DNA of 64,000 nt from Halosimplex rubrum (GCF_013415885.1 NZ_CP058910.1:4340001-4404000), one strand, 5' to 3'; shown: positions 1 to 11,805, numbered from the stretch's first letter. Made by a program: numbers and translations. Notes: generated by a model from the letters alone, not told the origin.

Positions 1-196
1 GGGTCGCGACGACGGTCGCGCCGAGGACCGTCGTGAGGAAGCCGTGAACCGGCCCGCCGAGCGGACCGAAGACGACGAGCGCCGCTCGCACGTCGATCAC
101 GACGCTGGCGATCAGCAGCGTCGGGAGGTCCAGCCGGCGCGGTGCGAGCGCGCCGAGGAACAGCGCCGGGCCGAGGTGGAAGGGGGTGAGTGGCAT
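1..196 (-). CDS. Partial membrane protein (N-terminus only)
   Basis: An open frame reads from an ATG at 196 off the left edge, giving about 65 residues. It begins MPLTPFHLGPALFLGAL and continues with hydrophobic stretches separated by an RRLDLP turn and a VVIDV segment. This N-terminus resembles haloarchaeal membrane proteins loosely annotated as membrane-bound hydrolases (YdjM-like); that link is from memory and only tentative. It starts 43 bases downstream of the YgfZ-like gene on the same strand, so the two may be co-transcribed. The C-terminus is outside the window. Confidence 0.5.
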   Translation of the reverse strand, partial: MPLTPFHLGPALFLGALAPRRLDLPTLLIASVVIDVRAALVVFGPLGGPVHGFLTTVLGATVVAT

Positions 197-239
197 GGGT
201 GGTCTGCGGCGTCGAAGCGGAGCGTACCGGAGCCCGACC

Positions 240-1379
240 TCACTCGTCGAGGTACCGCGGTCGGCGGACCGACTCGTCGCTGCCCTCGACGAAGGGGAGC
301 GCGGCGCGGGTCGCGGGGCGTTCCTCGCCGTCGACGCGGACCGCGAGCGAGTCGCCGACCGCCGTCTCGTCGCTGTCGACGGCGGCCAGCGCGACGGGCT
401 CGTCGCGGGTCGGGCTGTCGGCGGCGCGGGTCACTTCCCCGACGGCGGCGTCGCCGGCGAACACCGCCGCGCCGCCCTCGGGGACGGCGCCCCCCGCGTC
501 GGCCGTGCCGTCTTCGACAGCCGCGTCGACGACGAGTCCGACGAGCCGCTGGCTCGGCCGCCCGCGGTTCTCGACGCGGGAGACGACCTCCTGGCCGACG
601 TAACAGCCCTTCTCGAAGTCCAGGGCGTTGCGGACGCCGCAGACGTTGGGGATCCGACCGGATAGCTCGGTCTCGAAGAGGGGGGTGCCGGCCTCTAGCG
701 TCAGCGTCTCCCAGGTGCGATAGCCGAAGGGCGCGGCTGCCTGGCCGCGGTTCTCCAGGGTGTCGAACACGTCGGCGGCCTCGCTCGCGGCGCAGACCAC
801 CTCGTAGCCCTCCTCGCCGGCCAGCCCGTCGTCGCGGATCACGGTGACGCCGGCGTCGGCCATCGTCCCGCGAACGAACGAGAGGGGGCGCTCGGGCGAG
901 GCGGCCTTGTTGAGGACGCTCGCGATCTTCTCGGTGGCCTGGGGGCCGTAGACGCCGAAGACGCCGAAGTCGTCGGAGGCGTCGGTGATCGTCACGTCCT
1001 GGATGAACGTTTTGCCCTGCCAGTCCTCGGCGACGCGCTCGTGCTCGGAGGCCGGGAGGAAGACGAGCAGGCGGTCGCCGGCGGCGGCGTTGTAGACGTA
1101 CATGTCGGTCTCGGCTTTCCCCTGCGGGTCCAGCAGGAGTGCGTAGCAGCCCTCGCCGTCCGCCGTCGGGACGCGGTTCGAGACGGCGTTGTCGACGAAC
1201 TCGACGCGGTCGTCGCCCTCGACGGTGAGGACGCCGTAGCCCCGTTCCGTGACGCCGACGACGTTGCGGACGGCGGCGTGGCTCCGCTCGGGGCGGCCGT
1301 AGTGGGCCACCACCCGGCGGTCGCCCCGTTCTGCGAACGTCGCGCCGTGGTCCGCGTGGACCGACTCGATGACCGTCAT
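240..1379 (-). CDS. ygfZ: YgfZ/GcvT-like folate-binding protein
   Basis: A 379-residue protein of the aminomethyltransferase fold. The family signature K-G-C-[YF]-x-G-Q-E-x-x-x-R is present as EKGCYVGQEVVSR around residue 258. This is the YgfZ/IBA57 hallmark, with a conserved Cys, and is not typical of true glycine-cleavage T protein. YgfZ proteins bind folate and help assemble or repair certain Fe-S enzymes. The N-terminal half carries the folate-binding GcvT fold and the C-terminus the barrel-like domain. No other gcv genes are nearby, which supports the stand-alone YgfZ reading over gcvT. The ATG at 1379 gives a normal-length protein. Confidence 0.8.
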   Translation of the reverse strand: MTVIESVHADHGATFAERGDRRVVAHYGRPERSHAAVRNVVGVTERGYGVLTVEGDDRVEFVDNAVSNRVPTADGEGCYALLLDPQGKAETDMYVYNAAAGDRLLVFLPASEHERVAEDWQGKTFIQDVTITDASDDFGVFGVYGPQATEKIASVLNKAASPERPLSFVRGTMADAGVTVIRDDGLAGEEGYEVVCAASEAADVFDTLENRGQAAAPFGYRTWETLTLEAGTPLFETELSGRIPNVCGVRNALDFEKGCYVGQEVVSRVENRGRPSQRLVGLVVDAAVEDGTADAGGAVPEGGAAVFAGDAAVGEVTRAADSPTRDEPVALAAVDSDETAVGDSLAVRVDGEERPATRAALPFVEGSDESVRRPRYLDE

Positions 1380-1463
1380 TGCCCGATTTGGGGCCGGTGT
1401 CGGGTTACGTCTTGCGGAGCGGGAAACGGTCGGGACCCGCGGCGAGTCGCGAGGGGACCGGGC

Positions 1464-1503
1464 GCGTCACCGCATCACCGCGTCACCGCGTCACCGCGTC
1501 GCG
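1464..1503. repeat. Short octamer tandem repeat
   Basis: GCGTCACC is repeated about four times (one copy GCATCACC), with a degenerate fifth copy ending in GCGTCGCG, between the ygfZ-like gene and the small membrane protein gene. It slightly overlaps the 3' end of the latter. This is simple-sequence DNA with no evident function. Confidence 0.6.
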
Positions 1504-1691
1504 CCGGCGCGGTACTGTCCGTGCGCGACGCCGATCGCCAGACAGATCAGTCCGAAGACGATCATCGACGGCGCGACCATCATCAGGATCGTATCGGTTC
1601 CCATCGGGATCGGCGCACCGACCAGTCCACCCACGCCGACCGCGATCAGGGCGACGAACGCCACAGCCGTCTTCGGCAAGTCGAGTTCCAT
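1491..1691 (-). CDS. Small two-helix membrane protein
   Basis: A 66-residue protein from the ATG at 1691 (MELDLPKTAVAFVAL...). It has two predicted membrane spans, roughly residues 9-26 and 37-56, joined by a short loop with APIPMGTDT. An upstream in-frame ATG at 1715 would add eight residues; the later start is preferred because the core hydrophobic protein begins there. It resembles small conserved haloarchaeal membrane proteins of unknown function. It lies between, and on the same strand as, the geranylgeranyl-reductase-like gene and ygfZ. Confidence 0.65.
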   Translation of the reverse strand: MELDLPKTAVAFVALIAVGVGGLVGAPIPMGTDTILMMVAPSMIVFGLICLAIGVAHGQYRAGATR

Positions 1692-1776
1692 AGCGGCCGT
1701 TCGGAACCCTCTCAAATCAGCGTTGCGACGATTCTCACCCGTCCGTTCGAGTCCCGAACTTCAGTCGACTCGGCGC

Positions 1777-2967
1777 TCACCCACGTAACAGCGACTTGAG
1801 CTGGTCGAACGAGAAGACGGTCGTCGGTCGGTCCATGTGGACGCCGATCTCGCCGGCGAACGCCCGGAAGCCGACCCGCTGGACGGGCTCGGGCAGCGAG
1901 TAGGCCCGCCGGACCCAGTGGCCGAGTTCGATCTCGCGTTCGAGGTCGTCGCGCCACGCGGCCTCGTAGGCGGCCAGCGTCGCCGGATCGCGGGGGGCGA
2001 TCTGCCGGGCGGCGTGGTCGGCGGCGGTCATGCCGTAGCGGATGCCGCCGCCGGTGAACGGTTTGGTCTGGGCGGCGGCGTCGCCGACCAGAAACGCCCG
2101 GCGGCTCGTCACCGAGTCGGGCGGGCCGACGGGGATCAGGCCCGAACAGCGGCGGTCGGTCTCGACGCCGTAGTCGGCGGTGAACCGGTCGAACCGCTCG
2201 CGCACGTCCGCGCTCGGCGGCGTCGCCAGGCCGTACTCCACGCCGGCCCCCCCGCGGGGGATGCGCCAGGCGAAAAAGTCCGGGACGGTGAGGTGGACGT
2301 CGACGAAGTCGGTGGCGTCGTCCTCGTCGCTGAACCCGAGGACGCCGTGGAGCAGTTCGTCGGGTTCGGGCATGTCGAGCTCGCGCCGGACCCGCGATTT
2401 CGGCCCGTCGCAGCCGGCGACCATCCGCGCCTCGTGGGTCTCGACGCCGTCCGGTCCCCGCACCTCGACTTCGACGCGGTCGCGGAACTCGGCGACGCCG
2501 ACGACGGTGTGGTTCTCCCGGAGGTCGACTCCCGCCTCACGGGCGGCGTCGGCCAGCTCCCGGTCGAGGCCGACGCGGTCGATGACGTTCGACACCTGTT
2601 CGTCCTTGTAGAAGGGGTAAGCGGTGGCCGGGAACTCGCCGTCGCGGTCGGTCGAGGGAGCGCGCTCGTCGGCAGCGGTGCCGTCGCGGCCGGGGGGTGC
2701 GCGGCCGTTCGGACGGGGGTCGCCCGGCGGGCCGCCCCGCGGGGCGCCGAGGTGGAAGCGGGCGCCGTAGACGACGTTCTGCAGGAGCCGGTCGCGGGCG
2801 CCCGCCGGAGTGAACTCCCAGACGTCGGTGGAGACGTGGCCCGAGCAGGCCAGCGGCTCCCCGACGTCGCCCTGCTCGAAGGCGAGCACGTCGTGCCCCC
2901 GCTCGGCGGCGCGGCGGGCGAACCGCGAGCCGGCGGGACCGCACCCGACGACGACGAAGTCGTGCAT
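1777..2967 (-). CDS. Geranylgeranyl reductase family FAD-dependent oxidoreductase
   Basis: A 396-residue flavoprotein. The N-terminus MHDFVVVGCGPAGSRFARRA is a classical GxGxxG Rossmann dinucleotide-binding motif. A second FAD motif, RAFLVGDAAAQTKPFTGGGI, lies near residue 275. This is the GD motif plus the P-x-x-GGGI sequence typical of digeranylgeranylglycerophospholipid reductases and related FAD monooxygenase-fold enzymes. These enzymes saturate isoprenoid chains of archaeal lipids or of quinones. Which substrate this paralogue uses cannot be told. A Pro/Gly/Arg-rich insert around residues 75-105 is unusual. The ATG at 2967 places the FAD motif at the very N-terminus; the upstream ATG at 2988 adds seven unlikely residues. 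Confidence 0.8.
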   Translation of the reverse strand: MHDFVVVGCGPAGSRFARRAAERGHDVLAFEQGDVGEPLACSGHVSTDVWEFTPAGARDRLLQNVVYGARFHLGAPRGGPPGDPRPNGRAPPGRDGTAADERAPSTDRDGEFPATAYPFYKDEQVSNVIDRVGLDRELADAAREAGVDLRENHTVVGVAEFRDRVEVEVRGPDGVETHEARMVAGCDGPKSRVRRELDMPEPDELLHGVLGFSDEDDATDFVDVHLTVPDFFAWRIPRGGAGVEYGLATPPSADVRERFDRFTADYGVETDRRCSGLIPVGPPDSVTSRRAFLVGDAAAQTKPFTGGGIRYGMTAADHAARQIAPRDPATLAAYEAAWRDDLEREIELGHWVRRAYSLPEPVQRVGFRAFAGEIGVHMDRPTTVFSFDQLKSLLRG

Positions 2968-3098
2968 ACACGCTCCGTCGCGTGTCACGATGAAATATCT
3001 TTCAGTCCGGCCGGCGTGCCGCCGGCCGCCGTCGGCCCCGTCTCGGCTCCGGTCTCGCCCACGCGTGGGTTTATCGGCGGCCTCGGCGTACCGCCGTC

Positions 3099-3635
3099 AT
3101 GGAGTGGCGCAACGAGCCGCCGTCGTGGAACCGCTCGAGCGACCGACTGACCGTCGACGCGGCCGGCGAGACGGACTTCTGGCGGACGACGAAACACGGC
3201 TTCGTCGCCGACGACGGGCACTTCTGCCACCGCGAAGTCGCCGGGGACTTCACCGCGACGGTCGAGGTCGCGGGCGAGTACGACACGCTGTACGACCAGG
3301 CGGGGCTCATGGTCCGCGAGGACGCCGAGACCTGGCTGAAATGCGGCGTCGAGTACGTCGACGGCGTCCAGCAGGTCGGCGCCGTCGTGACGAGGGGCGT
3401 CTCCGACTGGTCGAAGTCGCCGCTGGACGACGACCCCGACTCCGTCTGGGTCCGGGTCGAGCGCACCGGCCCGACCGTCGAGGTGTCGTTCTCCCCCGAC
3501 GGCGACGCGTACACGATGATCCGACAGGCGACGCTGAGCGACGCCGAACGGCTGCTGGTCGGGCCGATGGCGGCCGCACCGAAAGGCGACGGGTTCCGAA
3601 GCGTCTTCGAGGGGTTCACCGTCGAACGGGCGTGA
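3099..3635 (+). CDS. DUF1349 family concanavalin A-like protein
   Basis: A 178-residue soluble protein beginning MEWRNEPPSW. The segment order GDFTATVEVAGEYDTLYDQAGLMVRED, then KCGVEYVDGVQQVGAVVT, then SDWSKSP matches the DUF1349 family (YesU-like, concanavalin A-like jelly roll). These are generally small proteins of unclear, possibly carbohydrate-related, function. No signal peptide is seen, so it is probably cytoplasmic. A TATA-like GTTTATCG about 30 bases upstream fits a leaderless transcript. Confidence 0.75.
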   Translation: MEWRNEPPSWNRSSDRLTVDAAGETDFWRTTKHGFVADDGHFCHREVAGDFTATVEVAGEYDTLYDQAGLMVREDAETWLKCGVEYVDGVQQVGAVVTRGVSDWSKSPLDDDPDSVWVRVERTGPTVEVSFSPDGDAYTMIRQATLSDAERLLVGPMAAAPKGDGFRSVFEGFTVERA

Positions 3636-3735
3636 CCGCCGGGACTCGGCGACCGGGGAGTCACGCGGTCCATCGGTCGGCGTACCGACGCTGTTTGCTG
3701 GTGGGCTTATACCGGGTCGGTCCACAGACACGGTC

Positions 3736-4122
3736 GTGAGCGAGTATCAGCCGGGCGTCTGCAACATCGGGCGCGACGAGCGGCGCAAGCGACGGACGCT
3801 GGGTGCGGTCTCCTTTCTCGCGGCGGCGGCGTACGTCGGCGTCGTCCTCGGGACGGGCCGCCCTGCCGGACTCCTGCTGGGGTCGTTCCCGCTACTCTTC
3901 GGCGGGTTCGTGGGCGTCGTCCAGGACCGGATGGGCTTCTGCGCGGGCTTCGGCGCGCTGGCCCGCTACGACCTCTCGGGGTCTGGCGGCGGCGCCGGGT
4001 CGGTCGCCGAGGAGGAAGCCGTGAAACAGGACCGGATCAAGGCGTTTCAGGTGGTCGCCGTCGCGGCGGCCGCGGCCGTCCTGGCGACGATGGCGGTCTA
4101 CGGCGTCGGCGCGGCGCTGTGA
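3736..4122 (+). CDS. Small integral membrane protein
   Basis: A 128-residue protein from a GTG start. Hydrophobic segments lie at about residues 22-40, 44-62 and 103-123. Two short Cys-containing motifs frame the first hairpin: GVCNIGRDE near the N-terminus and RMGFCAGFG near residue 75. The spacing suggests a paired Cys function, but none is known to me. A Gly/Ser then acidic loop precedes the last helix. The TATA-like TTATACC at about 3709 sits 25-30 bases before the start. Confidence 0.65.
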   Translation: MSEYQPGVCNIGRDERRKRRTLGAVSFLAAAAYVGVVLGTGRPAGLLLGSFPLLFGGFVGVVQDRMGFCAGFGALARYDLSGSGGGAGSVAEEEAVKQDRIKAFQVVAVAAAAAVLATMAVYGVGAAL

Positions 4123-4156
4123 GCGGCCGGGCGCGAGCCGGGTCGACGGCTCCCGC

Positions 4157-5236
4157 TCAGACGACGGCCAGCCCGCGCGGGGTCTGTGACTCGTAGGCGT
4201 CGGGCCACGCCAGCGGAAGCCGCTCCCACGACGCGCCGGCGTCGGCCGAGCGGTAGCACCCGCGGTTGTTGAGCGCGAACAGGACCGACCCGCCGGCGGC
4301 GGCGAACACCGACCGAACGGTGCCCTCGGGCTCGGGGAGGCCGTCCATCGCGAGGGTCCACTCCGCCGGGTCGTCGCCGCCGGCGTTCGTCGTCCGGTAG
4401 ACGTACGCCTCGGCGGTCGATACGGTGTGAGCGCTCCGGGCGCCGCCGGCCGCGCTCACGACGACGGTGTCGGGGTCGGCCCGCGGGACGGCCAGCCCCC
4501 AGACGTAGCCGTGGTCGAGCCCGTCCGTCGGGTAGGCCCAGGTGTCGCCGCCGTCCTCGGACTGGGCGTAGCCGTCGCCGGCGGCGGTGTAGAGTCGGCC
4601 CTCGGCGTCGGAATGGGTGGCGAGCGTGTGGTTGTCGTAGCGGGCACCCGCCGGTCGGTCCCGCCAGGTTTCGGTACCGTCGACGTCGTCCGCCGCCGCG
4701 GCCCCGAGCGCGTCGTCGGTCCGGACGAGCGCGCCGGCCTCGATGGCGACGTACAGTCGGTCGGGGTCGCCCGGGTCCGGTTCCAGCCAGCGGACGTGGT
4801 GGGTGTGGGGTCGCGGCGGGAACGACCACTCCGATTCGGAGGGCAGCCCGGTCAGCGGCGGGAGCGCGACCCACGAGTCGCCCCCGTCGGCCGAGCGATA
4901 GACGGCCGAGGGCTCGGTCCCGGCCCACACCGTGTCGGGGTCGTGCGGGCCGACGGCCAGCGCGGTGACGCGGTCGTCGACGGTCGGCGCGACCCGTTCC
5001 CAGGTGTCGCCGCCGTCGCCGGTTCGGTGGACCCCCGACTCGACGGTGCCGACGAACGCCCGGCCGGGCCGCTCCGGGCTCGCGGCGACGCACTGGAAGT
5101 CGCGGCCGACGAGGCGTTCGGTAGCGGTCCAGTCGCTGTCGTCCGCCGAGCGCTCGTCGTCGGTCGAGTCGGACGCGTCCCCGCGGACGACCAGCACGCG
5201 GTCGCCGAGCGCGGCGTAGACGGTGGAGTCGGCCAT
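4157..5236 (-). CDS. BNR/sialidase-like beta-propeller protein
   Basis: A 359-residue protein with repeated blades containing the BNR/Asp-box pattern S-x-D-G-G-x-T/S-W: HRTGDGGDTWERV, YRSADGGDSWVAL, AQSEDGGDTWAYP, YRTTNAGGDD and YRSADAGASWERL. The fold is like that of sortilin/Ycf48-type propellers. No signal peptide is visible at MADSTVYAALGD, so it appears cytoplasmic, unlike most sialidases. Catalytic residues of sialidases are not recognisable, so a binding or scaffold role is more likely. It is convergent with the upstream membrane protein gene. Confidence 0.75.
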   Translation of the reverse strand: MADSTVYAALGDRVLVVRGDASDSTDDERSADDSDWTATERLVGRDFQCVAASPERPGRAFVGTVESGVHRTGDGGDTWERVAPTVDDRVTALAVGPHDPDTVWAGTEPSAVYRSADGGDSWVALPPLTGLPSESEWSFPPRPHTHHVRWLEPDPGDPDRLYVAIEAGALVRTDDALGAAAADDVDGTETWRDRPAGARYDNHTLATHSDAEGRLYTAAGDGYAQSEDGGDTWAYPTDGLDHGYVWGLAVPRADPDTVVVSAAGGARSAHTVSTAEAYVYRTTNAGGDDPAEWTLAMDGLPEPEGTVRSVFAAAGGSVLFALNNRGCYRSADAGASWERLPLAWPDAYESQTPRGLAVV

Positions 5237-5311
5237 AGCCGATCGGAGTGCCGCGACGCTCTTAACGGCTCGCCGAAACCGATTTCGGGACTGCGCCGGC
5301 CGCGCCGCCGG

Positions 5312-6205
5312 TCACCGCGACGTGCCGTCCCACACCGACAGGTCCGCGACCCCCTCGACGGCGTCGCCGCGGGTCACCGCCGACCAGAGCCCGTCGAACG
5401 GCGGCCGGTCCACGTCCGTCTCGGTCGTCTGTCCGTCCCACGCATCGAGGCGTCGGCCCTCGGCCGACGACCCGGCCGCGTCCGCGCCATCTGAGACGCC
5501 GACGCCGGTCGAGTCGTCACCGGTACCGTCCGCGTCGAGACCCCCGCCGGCACCCCCGGTATTCGGGTCCAGTCCGTCGGGGCCGTCGTCCAGCCCGATC
5601 CCGGTCGCGCCGGCCGGTTCGGACCCACCGGTCCCCCCGTCGCCGATGTCGTCGCCGACCCCCTCGTCACCGTCGGGCGGCGACAGCCCGTCGTCGGCGT
5701 CCGTCGACCCGACCAGCGGGTCGTCCTCCGGCGTCCCCTCGGCCAGTTCGCCGTCGAGCGCGTCCGCGACCGGCTCGCCGGCGGGCGCGTCATCGACGCC
5801 GAGTTTCGACCGGAGGTCGTCGCCGTCGGCGACGGTCACGTCGTGGGCCGCGGCGGCCGACTCGGCGACGCCGCCCGCGCCGACGGTCAGGCAGACCGCC
5901 GAGTCGGCACCGGTCTTCCCGGCGAGCGCGTCGAGCTGTCCCAGCTGGGCCGAGTCGACGGCTCGCTCGCCGGCGACCCAGACGATCTCGCCGCGCACCT
6001 CGCCGTCGTCCCGCCGTTTCGCGAAGACGAAGACGTGCGAGCCGTGCTCTTTGACGCTCGTCCGGAACCCCGCTTCGGTCCACGCCTCGGCGACGAGGGC
6101 CGCGAGGTCCGCGTCGTCGACGCCCGTCAGGTCAGCGGGGTCGACGGGGTACTCATCAGCGAGTCCCTCGCCGGACTCGTCGGGCGGGTCGGGGTCAGCG
6201 GCCAT
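5312..6205 (-). CDS. Mrr-like (PD-(D/E)XK-fold) protein, probably degenerate
   Basis: A 297-residue protein starting at the ATG at 6205, inside the 3' end of the upstream membrane-protein gene. The upstream start at 6541 would read through that gene in a shadow frame and is rejected. Residues ~25-130 look like an Mrr-type restriction-endonuclease-like domain: LVAEAWTEAGFRTSVKEHG, then GEIVWVAGERAVDSAQLGQL, and a conserved GADSAVCLTVG strand. The usual D...(E/Q)xK catalytic pattern is absent (GEIVWV is where QxK or ExK is expected), so nuclease activity is unlikely. The C-terminal ~150 residues are Gly/Asp-rich low complexity. The 11-base overlap with the membrane protein argues for translational coupling. 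Confidence 0.6.
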   Translation of the reverse strand: MAADPDPPDESGEGLADEYPVDPADLTGVDDADLAALVAEAWTEAGFRTSVKEHGSHVFVFAKRRDDGEVRGEIVWVAGERAVDSAQLGQLDALAGKTGADSAVCLTVGAGGVAESAAAAHDVTVADGDDLRSKLGVDDAPAGEPVADALDGELAEGTPEDDPLVGSTDADDGLSPPDGDEGVGDDIGDGGTGGSEPAGATGIGLDDGPDGLDPNTGGAGGGLDADGTGDDSTGVGVSDGADAAGSSAEGRRLDAWDGQTTETDVDRPPFDGLWSAVTRGDAVEGVADLSVWDGTSR

Positions 6206-7394
6206 TCGTGCTGGCGGCCACTCGTTCGCGGGTCGGTTCGTCGACGACGGTGTAGCTGTTCTCGGCAGCCACGTCGTCGAGTCGCTCGACGAAGTCCTCG
6301 AAGTCGGCGGCCAGGCGGTCCTCGGCGAAGTACACCGAGTGTTTCGCGCCGAGCGTGACGAGCAGCTCCGTCGAGGACTCGGCGGCAGAGACCGCGGGCT
6401 CGTGGTGGACGACGCCCTCGCCGGGGGGTTCGCCGTCGTGGACCGCCGCCGTCGGCGTGTAGACGGTTCCCTCCTCGATGCAGTACAGTTCGGCCCACTG
6501 GCGGGTCCGGCGGACGTAGTCGTAGAGGAAGGCGACCGCACCGACCAGCAACAGCGGCACGCCGGCGACCTGCGGGCCGGTCACGAGGAGCGAGACGCCG
6601 ACGGCGACCAGCGACAGGCTGGCCGTCGTGAGGTTGAGGACCTCTGCCATCGGCGAGTCGTCGGGCAGCGGACTCAGCGACGACTCGAACGGTCGCTTGC
6701 GGACCTTGAAGCCGCCCTTCGAGAGGTACACTTCCTCGTCGAAGGCGGCCGCGGAGCCGCCCCGGCCGGGCGAGGTGTCGCTGGTCGGAACGTAGCCGAG
6801 GTCCTCCGTGATCTGTCGGAGGTGAACGTGAAAGGAGTGCAGCGAGAAGAGATCGGGGATCCGGACCGACACGCGGTGGGTGTAGTCGGCGGCGACCTCC
6901 TCGCCGTCGGTCCGCGAGGTCACCACGACCGCCAGCCCCAGCAGGATCGCACCGAACCACAGCAGCGACATCGCGCCGCCGGGGATCCCGCCGGTCTCCT
7001 CGGAGTTACCGGCCGTCAGCGAGACGAGCAGCGCGACCGTCCCGGCGACGGTCAGCGCGACGCCCAGCGACCGGCGCAGTCGGATCCAGTTGAGCCGTTT
7101 CCAGTTGGTCGCTTCGATGATCTCGTAGCGGTTCAGCGGGACGGTCCGCGACCCGCCCAGCACGCCGCCGACGCCGTCGCCGCGCCCGCCGAGCAGCCGC
7201 CCGACCGTCCCGCGGTCGATCAGGTAGAGGACGACCGCGAGGACGACCAGCGGGACCGAGAGGTCGATCAGCGCCGTCATCCAGTTCGGCCGCTCGGCGA
7301 ACCGACTCGGCGGCGGCGGGAGTATCTGTCCCAACAGCCCGAACCCGATGCCCGCGAGCCCCGAGAGCACGGCGCCCGTTCGTGCGAGTCTCAT
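6195..7394 (-). CDS. Multi-pass membrane protein with cytoplasmic domain
   Basis: A 399-residue protein with hydrophobic pairs at about residues 5-25 and 42-61, 108-127 and 140-160, and 260-300. Between these are charged soluble segments and a C-terminal soluble domain that ends in an LAADFEDFVERLDDVAAEN helix. The pattern resembles bacterial-PH-type membrane proteins in which short membrane hairpins alternate with small domains, but no family is certain. It is translationally coupled to the Mrr-like gene (overlap 6195-6205), suggesting a two-component membrane plus soluble module. Confidence 0.6.
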   Translation of the reverse strand: MRLARTGAVLSGLAGIGFGLLGQILPPPPSRFAERPNWMTALIDLSVPLVVLAVVLYLIDRGTVGRLLGGRGDGVGGVLGGSRTVPLNRYEIIEATNWKRLNWIRLRRSLGVALTVAGTVALLVSLTAGNSEETGGIPGGAMSLLWFGAILLGLAVVVTSRTDGEEVAADYTHRVSVRIPDLFSLHSFHVHLRQITEDLGYVPTSDTSPGRGGSAAAFDEEVYLSKGGFKVRKRPFESSLSPLPDDSPMAEVLNLTTASLSLVAVGVSLLVTGPQVAGVPLLLVGAVAFLYDYVRRTRQWAELYCIEEGTVYTPTAAVHDGEPPGEGVVHHEPAVSAAESSTELLVTLGAKHSVYFAEDRLAADFEDFVERLDDVAAENSYTVVDEPTRERVAASTNGR

Positions 7395-7506
7395 CTCGGG
7401 TGGGCCACTCGCCTGTCAGTAGTTATAGCTGTCCGCGCAGATTTCAGATGTGATAGCTGTCCGCCGCGGGCGAACGCCCCGAGTTCGGCCGGGCGAACCC
7501 CCGGGC

Positions 7507-10518
<3,012 letters not shown>

Positions 10519-10584
10519 CTATCCTTCGTCACGGCTCGGTGGTGTGAAACACTGTCGGTTTCCCGGTCGACCCGAACGGGGTCG

Positions 10585-11805
10585 TCAGTCCCCGGACTCG
10601 TCGCCCAGGTTCGCCCGGATCCGCGCGACGACGTGGTCGGCCTCGTCGTCGGTGAGACACATCGGACTCACAGTGAAGGTCCCTCGATCGACCCCGTCGG
10701 CGCCCACGAACACCCGAGGGTCCTCCCGTCTGAGTGCCAAGACGAGGTCGGCCGCCGAGGTGCCCGCTCCCTCGGGGTCCACGGCGACGGCGACCGTCGG
10801 CGCGACGGACTTCGCGCCGTCCTCGATCGTCGTCGAGAGGCCGTCGACGCCGCCGATGTCTCCGGCGATCCGCTCGGCGCGCTCGCGCCACTCCCGAGCG
10901 ATCGCCTCGTGGTCCTCCGCCAGGAAGGCGTCCAGCGCGGCCAGCAGGCCGACGAGTTCCTCCTTGCCGACCTTGAGCGGGCGGCCGACGCCCTGCCGGG
11001 GGACGCCGTCGAACCGCTCCGTATCGAGCAGGCGCTCGGGCGGGTCCCAGACCGACGCGGTGGCGTGGGTGTCGAGGTGCTGAGCGGCGACCGACTCGAC
11101 CAGGTCCGCGCGGCCGGCGAGGATACCCGTCGTCTGGGGGCCCCGGATCCCCTTGCCGCCGCTGAAGGCGACCAGATCGGCGCCCTGATCGGTGAACCAC
11201 GAGAGGTTGGCGGCAGGCGGAAGTTCGGCCGCGGCGTCGACGATCACGGGCACATCGTGTTCGTGTGCGACATCGCAGACCTCGGCGAGCGGCGGCCCCT
11301 CGTAGGACTTGTAGACGTGGGCGACGGCGGCGGTGTCCTCGCCGATAGCGTCGGCGTACTCCCAGGGCTCGACGTTGCGGGCGCCGGTGCCGAGGGTCGC
11401 GTCGTTGGTCCCCACGTCGACGATCGTCGCGCCCGCCGTCCGGAGCGCGTGATCGTAGCCGGTGCGGTGGGTGCGAGGCATCACGATCTCGTCGGCGACG
11501 CCGTCGGTGTCGGGGAGACGGGCCATCGTTCCGGGCTCCGTGCCGGCGATACTGGCGGCCGCGGCCAGCAGCAGCGCGCCCGCCGCGCCGTTGGTGACGT
11601 AGCCGGCCTCGGCGCCCGTGACCTCGGCGATACGGTCGCTCGCAGCGGCCTGGAGGTCCGAGAGCCGGACGAACGACTCGGCGGCTCGGTCCATCGCCTC
11701 GCGCGCTTCGGGACGGATGCGGCTGCCGCCGATGCGCGTCTTCGTCCCCGCGGCGTTGACGACCGTCGGGACGCCCAGTTCCGCGTAGACGCCGTCCGAT
11801 GACAT
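10585..11805 (-). CDS. SelA/DgaE-like PLP-dependent enzyme
   Basis: A 406-residue fold-type I PLP enzyme related to L-seryl-tRNA(Sec) selenium transferase. It starts at the ATG at 11805 (MSSDGVYAELGVPTVVNAAG), where the VVNAAGT opening is a family hallmark. The likely Schiff-base Lys lies in LVAFSGGKGIRGPQTTG near residue 215, and the catalytic-pocket Asp in VPVIVDAAAELPP. Haloarchaea generally lack selenocysteine, so this is more likely a sugar/amino-acid lyase of the D-glucosaminate-6-phosphate ammonia-lyase or racemase type than true SelA. It sits beside a glycosidase-like and a deacetylase gene, consistent with amino-sugar or acid-sugar metabolism. Confidence 0.7.
   Translation of the reverse strand: MSSDGVYAELGVPTVVNAAGTKTRIGGSRIRPEAREAMDRAAESFVRLSDLQAAASDRIAEVTGAEAGYVTNGAAGALLLAAAASIAGTEPGTMARLPDTDGVADEIVMPRTHRTGYDHALRTAGATIVDVGTNDATLGTGARNVEPWEYADAIGEDTAAVAHVYKSYEGPPLAEVCDVAHEHDVPVIVDAAAELPPAANLSWFTDQGADLVAFSGGKGIRGPQTTGILAGRADLVESVAAQHLDTHATASVWDPPERLLDTERFDGVPRQGVGRPLKVGKEELVGLLAALDAFLAEDHEAIAREWRERAERIAGDIGGVDGLSTTIEDGAKSVAPTVAVAVDPEGAGTSAADLVLALRREDPRVFVGADGVDRGTFTVSPMCLTDDEADHVVARIRANLGDESGD

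Noticed and set aside
44-847. Long plus-strand frame opposite the ygfZ-like gene
   Set aside because: It is almost pure Arg/Pro/Gly/Ser with no fold features, while the minus-strand gene there has a clear YgfZ signature. Such mirror frames are common in GC-rich haloarchaeal DNA.
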